This document shows, piece after piece, positions 15,969 to 21,604 of a stretch of 21,604 nt of DNA. Within the stretch, counting starts at the first letter, position 1; each line of letters begins with the position of its first letter. This DNA comes from Anaerolineales bacterium UBA3001. GTDB taxonomy: Bacteria > Chloroflexota > Anaerolineae > Anaerolineales > UBA11657. Below the pieces are notes generated by a model. That model was not told where the DNA came from. It saw nothing but the letters and a program-made list of their open reading frames with translations, and did no database searches. The DNA lies in the NCBI GenBank assembly GCA_002346435.1, contig DDZT01000008.1, forward strand, positions 1 through 21,604, in the 5' to 3' direction. The position numbers and the translations under genes are program-made.

Positions 15969-16787
15969 ATGGCGCGTACACGGACAATACGTACTGAAAC
16001 GATTGTCCTTCGGCATCAGGTTTTTGGTGAAGCGGATAGGCTGCTCACTTTGTTAACACCTAATCAGGGTAAAGTAAGAGCGATTGCTAAGGGCGTACGG
16101 AGACCATCAAGTCGTAAAACTGGTCATCTTGATCTTTATATGCGTTCGGATGTACTTCTTGCCAGTGGTCGTAATTTGTATGTTATTACTCAGGCACAGA
16201 CAATTGATGCATATAGGCCATTGCGTGAAGATTTGATTAGAAGTAGCTATGCTAGCTGTTCAATAGAATTGCTTGATAGTTTTACACCTGATGGAGAGCC
16301 AAACATAGATTTATATTATCTTTTGGGGAAAATGTTGTCGAGGGTCAGTACTGGCGATAATCTATCAATTGTTATGCGCCATTATGAATTACATTTGTTG
16401 GAAATGGTCGGGTTTCGTCCGGAATTGGAGTTTTGCTTAGGTGATAACAAATCTATACAGCCCGAAAACCAATATTTTGATGCTTTGGCAGGGGGCGTTC
16501 TATGCCCTAATTGTGGGATTGGAAGACGCAATATTCTGCCAGTTAGTGTGGACGCACTTAAATTGATGCGTTTTTTGCAAAGGAATGACCATTCTGTTAT
16601 CAAAAATTTGAGCGTAAGATCAAAAATATTAGCTGAAATAGAGAATATACAATTACACTACATTTCTGTGCAGTTGGAAAGACAATTGAAGTCAGTGGAT
16701 TTTCTGGATCGTGTTCGTAGGCTTAATAATAACAGTTTTAATAACATTGCTAGAGAGGTCGGTGCTATTAATGGATTTGAGCAGTAG
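15969..16787 (+). CDS. recO: DNA repair protein RecO
   Basis: RecFOR-pathway protein that displaces SSB and helps load RecA at gapped DNA. The 272 residues start with an OB-fold (TETIVLRHQVFGEADRLLTLLTPNQGKVRAIAKGVRR), the clearest family signature, followed by a helical domain with a zinc region. The zinc site is incomplete: Cys156, Cys179 and Cys182 (CPNCG) are present, but the position expected for the fourth cysteine (159) is Asp. RecO proteins without zinc are known, so this need not mean loss of function. Start ATG 15969 fits the family N-terminus and follows an extended -10 directly. glyQS begins 17 bases after the stop. Confidence 0.93.
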   Translation: MARTRTIRTETIVLRHQVFGEADRLLTLLTPNQGKVRAIAKGVRRPSSRKTGHLDLYMRSDVLLASGRNLYVITQAQTIDAYRPLREDLIRSSYASCSIELLDSFTPDGEPNIDLYYLLGKMLSRVSTGDNLSIVMRHYELHLLEMVGFRPELEFCLGDNKSIQPENQYFDALAGGVLCPNCGIGRRNILPVSVDALKLMRFLQRNDHSVIKNLSVRSKILAEIENIQLHYISVQLERQLKSVDFLDRVRRLNNNSFNNIAREVGAINGFEQ

Positions 16788-16804
16788 AACATGTAGGTAC
16801 ATGA

Positions 16805-19786
16805 ATGAGAACCATGTTTAGTTTTCAAAAAGCAATAATGTTGTTAGAGAAATTCTGGTCTGATCATGGGTGTCTAATATGGCATCCATATAATAGTCAG
16901 GTAGGTGCTGGAACAATGAATCCTGCTACTGCACTTCGAGTTCTCGGACCAGAACCTTGGAATGTTGCTTATGTTGAACCCTCAATACGTCCTGATGATG
17001 GTCGGTATGGAGTAAATCCTAATCGTCTGCAGCAACATTATCAGTACCAAGTTATTATGCAACCAGCACCATCAGATCCTCAGGAAGTATATTTGGAATC
17101 CCTGGCAGTTTTAGGTATAGACATGAGATATCATGATATTAGATTTGTAGAAGACAATTGGGAACAACCTGCGATCGGAGCATGGGGTCTAGGGTGGGAG
17201 GTATGGCTTGATGGGCAAGAAATTACCCAATTCACCTATTTCCAGCAGGTAGGTGGTGTACCACTAGAATCCATTGCCGTTGAGATTACATATGGTCTCG
17301 AGCGTATTCTTATTGCTACTCAGAACGTAACAAGCTTCCGTGACATTCAGTGGGTTGACAATATAACTTATGGTGATGTCAACTTACAGTCTGAGAAGGA
17401 ACATAGCCGTTACTATTTTGAAGTGGCAGGTGTGGATCGACTCCGTAAACTGTATGAGTTGTACAAGTCGGAAGCCGAATCTGCATTGAATGTCGGATTA
17501 GTTTTACCAGCATATGATTATGCTCTAAAGTGTTCGCACACTTTTAATGTTTTAGATACTCGAGGCTCTATAGGTACTACTGAAAGAGCAGTGTTTTTTA
17601 GGGAAATGCGAGGATTAGTAAGAAAAATAGCACAAACTTATATAGAGCAACGCCAGGACTTAGAATTTCCTCTTATTACAGATAGTACTGTTGCAGAATC
17701 CGAGATTGATAATGTGGATTTACCTAACGATCCTAAAGATCCGGTTGAATATCTGCTTGAGATTGGTGTTGAGGAATTGCCAGTAGCTGATTTAGATGAT
17801 GCAATTAAACAGTTGAAAGAGCTTGTTCCTGAATTATTGATTAAATCTCGATTGTCATATTCTAGTGTGGATGTTAATGGTACACCTAGAAGATTGGTTG
17901 TTATCATTAATAATTTGTCATCAGGTAACACAGATAATGTAAGGATAGTGCGTGGGCCAGCTGTAAAACATGCATATGATGTTGATGGCAAACCAACAAA
18001 AGCAGCCAAAGGTTTTGCTAGTAGTCAAGGTGTTGCAATTGATGAATTGGAGATTCGTAGTATAGATGACGGAGAGTATGTTATAGCAAACCTACTGGAA
18101 GAAAAGATTGAAATACCAGTTGTGATGGTGAAGGTAGCTCAAGAAATAATTAGAAAACTGAATTTTCAGAAGACTATGCGGTGGATGTCAGGAGAGAATT
18201 CAATAGCATTTTCTCGTCCAATACGTTGGATAGTATCATTGCTGGGTTGTGATGTGCTACCGTTTTCTTTTGCTGGCGTTATGTCTGGACGCGAATCGCG
18301 TGGATTAAGATCGTTATCGTCTAGTTCGATTTGCGTTCCTGAGGCGGCTGCATATTTGTCTATTATGTTGGATCACAAGATTATTATAGATGAATCAGAG
18401 CGTCGTAATACTATATTGGCTAATGGTCGTGAACTAGCTTTAGGTGTTGGGGGTAACATTCTGGATGATACAGATTTGTTGTTGGAAGTAGCAAATCTTG
18501 TTGAAAGCCCTAAGGTTTTTCTAGGAGAATTTGATCGACAGCACTTGGATATTCCGCAAGAAGTATTAATGGCAGTGATGAAGAAGCATCAACGGTATTT
18601 TCCTGTCTTAGATGATGGGAAGTTGCTACCATATTTTATAGGTGTTCACAATACTGAAGTTGAGGATTCCGAGCTTGTTATCCAGGGCAATGAGAAGGTA
18701 ATAAGCGCACGATTTGCGGACGCAAGTTATTTTGTTGAAGCAGACAGCAAGCGTAATCTGCAGGAGTTTCGGCAAGACCTTGACAGACTAGTATTTCAGG
18801 AACAACTGGGTTCCATGCTGGACAAATCTGACCGGATAGAGAAAATCGCTGTGGAATTAGCAAAAGTTTTTGGTATAGAAACCGAACAAATTGCGACAGT
18901 TGCAAGGGCAGCTCATTTGGCAAAGGCTGATTTGGCTACCCAGATGGTAATAGAAATGACAGCATTACAGGGAGTGATTGGACGTGAATATGCAGTCCGA
19001 TCTGGAGAATCCAATGAGGTGGCTAAGGTCATTGAGCAACATTATTGGCCGGTGCAGATAGATGGTGATTTGCCAGAAAGCATGCCTGGAGTTATTGTTG
19101 GTCTAGCCGACAGATTGGACTCACTTGTAGGATTGTTGTCAGTTGGTCTTAAGCCAACTTCTGCCACAGATCCTTTTGGTCAGCGAAAAATGGCATTAGG
19201 GTGTGTACAATTGCTTTTGGGAAAGAATATTGATCTTGATCTGCGTGTTGCATTAGAAATTACTGCTAAAACACAACCAGTAAGTACTGAAGGTGTTGTT
19301 AATCAAGCATCAACTTTTATACTGAAGCGTTTGCAAGGTGTTCTGCGTGATCGCGGTTATCAACATGATGTATTAGAAGCTGTACTGTCAGTCCAAGACT
19401 CTAATCCATATAGAGCATTACAGTCGATAGATGATTTGACCACATGGGTTGCCAGAGAAGATTGGTCTACAATTCTTGATTCATTTGCGAGATGTGTTCG
19501 AATACTACCGGAGAATAACGAATTAGAATTGGTTGACAAGGGATTGTTTTCTTCTGAAGCCGAGACAGACCTCTGGGGAGCATTGTCTAGCATTGGACCT
19601 AGTGATACTGTGGACGATTTTCTCAATGACTTTACTAGTATTATTCCTGCTGTCACATCTTTTTTTGATGAAGTTCTAGTTATGGATGATGATTTGGATG
19701 TTCGTTCAAATCGCATTGCTTTGCTCCGCTCTGTTGCTCAGATGGCAGATGGTGTAGTGGACATGTCTAAATTGGATGGGTTCTAG
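16805..19786 (+). CDS. glyQS: Glycyl-tRNA synthetase, fused alpha and beta subunits
   Basis: Charges tRNA-Gly with glycine. The 993-residue chain joins both subunits of the bacterial (alpha2beta2-type) enzyme. The alpha, catalytic, part is residues 1-290, with [36 protein letters not shown] and ITYGLERI. A linker of about 20 acidic residues follows. The beta part begins near 312 ([18 protein letters not shown]) and includes an HD-like region ([25 protein letters not shown]) and a C-terminal DALR-type anticodon-binding domain. The summed length equals normal GlyQ plus GlyS, so nothing is missing, and there is no internal stop. ATG 16805 has AGG about 8 bases upstream; ATG 16814 is an alternative. 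Such fusions are known elsewhere, for instance in chlamydiae and in plastid enzymes. Confidence 0.96.
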   Translation: MRTMFSFQKAIMLLEKFWSDHGCLIWHPYNSQVGAGTMNPATALRVLGPEPWNVAYVEPSIRPDDGRYGVNPNRLQQHYQYQVIMQPAPSDPQEVYLESLAVLGIDMRYHDIRFVEDNWEQPAIGAWGLGWEVWLDGQEITQFTYFQQVGGVPLESIAVEITYGLERILIATQNVTSFRDIQWVDNITYGDVNLQSEKEHSRYYFEVAGVDRLRKLYELYKSEAESALNVGLVLPAYDYALKCSHTFNVLDTRGSIGTTERAVFFREMRGLVRKIAQTYIEQRQDLEFPLITDSTVAESEIDNVDLPNDPKDPVEYLLEIGVEELPVADLDDAIKQLKELVPELLIKSRLSYSSVDVNGTPRRLVVIINNLSSGNTDNVRIVRGPAVKHAYDVDGKPTKAAKGFASSQGVAIDELEIRSIDDGEYVIANLLEEKIEIPVVMVKVAQEIIRKLNFQKTMRWMSGENSIAFSRPIRWIVSLLGCDVLPFSFAGVMSGRESRGLRSLSSSSICVPEAAAYLSIMLDHKIIIDESERRNTILANGRELALGVGGNILDDTDLLLEVANLVESPKVFLGEFDRQHLDIPQEVLMAVMKKHQRYFPVLDDGKLLPYFIGVHNTEVEDSELVIQGNEKVISARFADASYFVEADSKRNLQEFRQDLDRLVFQEQLGSMLDKSDRIEKIAVELAKVFGIETEQIATVARAAHLAKADLATQMVIEMTALQGVIGREYAVRSGESNEVAKVIEQHYWPVQIDGDLPESMPGVIVGLADRLDSLVGLLSVGLKPTSATDPFGQRKMALGCVQLLLGKNIDLDLRVALEITAKTQPVSTEGVVNQASTFILKRLQGVLRDRGYQHDVLEAVLSVQDSNPYRALQSIDDLTTWVAREDWSTILDSFARCVRILPENNELELVDKGLFSSEAETDLWGALSSIGPSDTVDDFLNDFTSIIPAVTSFFDEVLVMDDDLDVRSNRIALLRSVAQMADGVVDMSKLDGF

Positions 19787-19815
19787 AGCGTCAATATTAA
19801 TGCACATATCGTGTG

Positions 19816-19835
19816 ATAGACACAATTGTGTCTAT
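19816..19835. promoter_or_regulatory. Perfect 20-bp palindrome upstream of dnaG
   Basis: ATAGACACAA followed by its exact reverse complement TTGTGTCTAT, in the 78-base gap between glyQS and dnaG. Outer arms TGCACA (19801-19806) and TGTGCA (19842-19847) extend the symmetry with a slight offset. It could be a dimeric repressor operator or an mRNA hairpin. No T-run follows, so it is not a standard terminator. The start codon of dnaG is 30 bases downstream. Confidence 0.6.
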
Positions 19836-19864
19836 GTTGTTTGTGCAACATTAGTGACATCAAT

Positions 19865-21604
19865 ATGAAAGCTACTGAAGAGATTAAATCACGTCTTGAC
19901 ATTATAGAAATCATTGGAGAAACTGTTAAGCTCCGTCGAACCGGGAATGCACATACTGGGTTTTGCCCATTTCATGAAAATAAGAATACACCAGCTTTTG
20001 TAGTTTGGCCGGACACTGGAAGTTGGAAATGTTTTGGTGCTTGCAATGAAGGGGGTGATGTTTTTAGTTTTCTAATGAAAAAAGAGGGGTGGGATTTTTT
20101 GGAAGCTTTGCAGTATCTTAGTCGTCGTACTGGAGTAGAGTTGGAGCATCAATCTCCGCAACAGGAAAATGAACGGCAAGAGCGCTTGCGAATGCACAAC
20201 TTGCTTACTATGGTAAGCGAATACTACCATAAATTATTGATTGATAATGAAGCTGCAGATGGGGCTCGTAAGCTACTACTACAGCGAGGTTTGTCAAAGG
20301 AAACATGGGACATATTTGGGCTTGGATATGCTCTTTCTAGTTGGGATGGATTGCGCAAGTTTTGTTTAGGTAAAGGCTACTCTGATGATGATCTTGTATC
20401 TGTAGGGTTGTTAGTGAAAAAAGATAATGGTAGGGTCTATGATAGATTTCGTGACCGTATTATTATGCCGATTTGTCTACAGCAGGGTCAAGTAGTAGGT
20501 TTTGGTGCTCGTGTAGTTGACTCAGATGATCAACCCAAATTCATGAATTCTCCACAAACTGCATTTTTTGATAAAGGATCTCTTCTGTATGGTCTTGATA
20601 AATCTTATATGCGTATTCGTGAAGAACGTGCTGCTGTACTGGTTGAAGGTTACATGGATGTAATCGCCGCACATCAGGATGGTTTTACAAATGTAGTATC
20701 TGCAATGGGTACCGCATTGACCGAAAAACAGTTACGTTTGTTAAAAAGGTATGCTCCACGTGTTGTGTTAGCGTTGGATCCTGATGTTGCTGGTGATCGT
20801 GCAACTCTTCGTAGCTTGACTGTCGCTAGGCAAAATCTGGAACGAGAGTCAGCGCCAATTTTTGATCCACGAGGTTTGCTGCGTGATGAAGGTCATCTAG
20901 AACTCGATATTCGTGTAGCAACTATGCCAAATGAAATGGACCCAGATGAACTTATAGCATCTGATCCAGAATCTTGGCGATCTCTAATATCGAAAGCACC
21001 ATCGATCGTTGATTATGTTATGGACGTTTTTACCACAGGCCGTGATTTGCAGGATTCTAAAGTCAAAGCTGAAATAATTGATGATATTGTTCCCATAATT
21101 TCTGATGTAAGTCATCCGGCAGAAAGAGCGGATTATATGCAAAAATTGGCACGTGCCCTGCGTGTTGATGAGCGTATGATACATATGGGTAAAAAGAGCG
21201 GATTTGGTCGTAGAGATAATAAAAGTCAAACTACTTCGGATAGCGATAAGCCACAAAAGAATTTAGAAGTGATTGATGAACTAGAGAATTATCTTATGGT
21301 GGCTTTCTTGCGCAAGCCTGAGGTAGTTGCAAGGGTTGACCGCGCATTGCGAGAAGCGGGTTCAGAAGTGCTGTCTTCCCGCGATTTTGGTATTACTGAA
21401 TATCAAAGGCTTTTTGAAATAATTAAGGCCAGTATAAATCAGGCTGTCACAACCCCAAAAGAATACATAGCAAACAATATGGATGCTGGTCTGCATGAAA
21501 GTTGGCAAGAACTGTGCTATGCTGGAAATGACCTAGTATTAGAAGATGAACGTCGTATTCAGGATGTTATTAGTTCTGCCATAAGATTGCGTAGCCGTAA
21601 TTTA
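19865..21604 (+). CDS. dnaG: DNA primase, 3' end beyond the window
   Basis: Synthesises RNA primers at the replication fork with the DnaB helicase. Five hundred and eighty codons are present, open to the window edge. The N-terminal zinc-binding domain has Cys34, His37 and Cys56, with the last ligand at Cys60 (CFGAC, one residue longer than the usual CFGC). The catalytic TOPRIM core shows VEGYMDV (Glu261) and ALDPDVAGD (Asp305, Asp307). A helical linker follows, and the helicase-interacting domain begins near residue 470 (DELENYLMVAFLRKPEVV). ATG 19865 matches the family N-terminus, but there is no clear ribosome binding site. It follows glyQS by 78 bases; rpoD often follows dnaG and would be expected just outside. 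Confidence 0.95.
   Translation, partial: MKATEEIKSRLDIIEIIGETVKLRRTGNAHTGFCPFHENKNTPAFVVWPDTGSWKCFGACNEGGDVFSFLMKKEGWDFLEALQYLSRRTGVELEHQSPQQENERQERLRMHNLLTMVSEYYHKLLIDNEAADGARKLLLQRGLSKETWDIFGLGYALSSWDGLRKFCLGKGYSDDDLVSVGLLVKKDNGRVYDRFRDRIIMPICLQQGQVVGFGARVVDSDDQPKFMNSPQTAFFDKGSLLYGLDKSYMRIREERAAVLVEGYMDVIAAHQDGFTNVVSAMGTALTEKQLRLLKRYAPRVVLALDPDVAGDRATLRSLTVARQNLERESAPIFDPRGLLRDEGHLELDIRVATMPNEMDPDELIASDPESWRSLISKAPSIVDYVMDVFTTGRDLQDSKVKAEIIDDIVPIISDVSHPAERADYMQKLARALRVDERMIHMGKKSGFGRRDNKSQTTSDSDKPQKNLEVIDELENYLMVAFLRKPEVVARVDRALREAGSEVLSSRDFGITEYQRLFEIIKASINQAVTTPKEYIANNMDAGLHESWQELCYAGNDLVLEDERRIQDVISSAIRLRSRNL

Noticed and set aside
17638..18009. A 123-codon open frame on the minus strand inside glyQS
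   Set aside because: Antisense shadow of the linker and beta-subunit region; no supporting signal.
1..21604. A novel defence, mobile or biosynthetic system
   Set aside because: Every sizeable gene belongs to a recognised housekeeping or widespread family, and no repeats, integrases, toxins or composition breaks mark an island.

Overview
The window is about 21.6 kb of AT-rich chromosomal DNA made almost entirely of core bacterial genes. The protein families, a DUF951 gene, a recO-glyQS-dnaG cluster, and a tRNA-sensing T-box leader before a complete trp operon suggest a low-GC member of the Chloroflexota (perhaps a Dehalococcoidia/SAR202-type lineage) or a relative close to Firmicutes. No marker gene settles this, so the placement is an inference. 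I see no transposase, integrase, CRISPR array or phage gene.

Layout. Positions 1-1491 (+) hold a CPA1 sodium/proton antiporter whose 5' end lies outside the window. It converges on a seven-gene tryptophan operon on the minus strand, transcribed trpE-trpG-trpD-trpC-trpF-trpB-trpA (8070 down to 1548). E/G, D/C and B/A have overlapping stop and start codons. Upstream of trpE is a 460-base non-coding stretch. It reads on the minus strand as a near-consensus promoter, a T-box Stem I with a UGG (Trp) specifier, extra helices, and an intrinsic terminator about 110 bases before trpE. The operon is therefore probably controlled by uncharged tRNA-Trp.

Next come two minus-strand genes, a UPF0213 GIY-YIG protein and a small M50-like membrane metalloprotease. 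A divergent control region with back-to-back extended -10 elements separates them from a plus-strand group: DUF951, an MGDG-synthase-like glycosyltransferase, and a two-domain GNAT protein. After that, on the plus strand, lie a type II DnaJ/CbpA co-chaperone, tRNA-Gln(UUG), glmU, a CNNM/CorC-type membrane protein, recO (apparently leaderless), a fused glycyl-tRNA synthetase alpha+beta (glyQS), and dnaG, which runs off the right edge.

The genes cover amino-acid supply, translation, replication/repair and envelope synthesis. I found no convincing undescribed multi-gene system. The most interesting signals are regulatory: the trp T-box, which lacks a recognisable canonical antiterminator; a perfect 20-bp palindrome before dnaG; and the apparent leaderless recO start.
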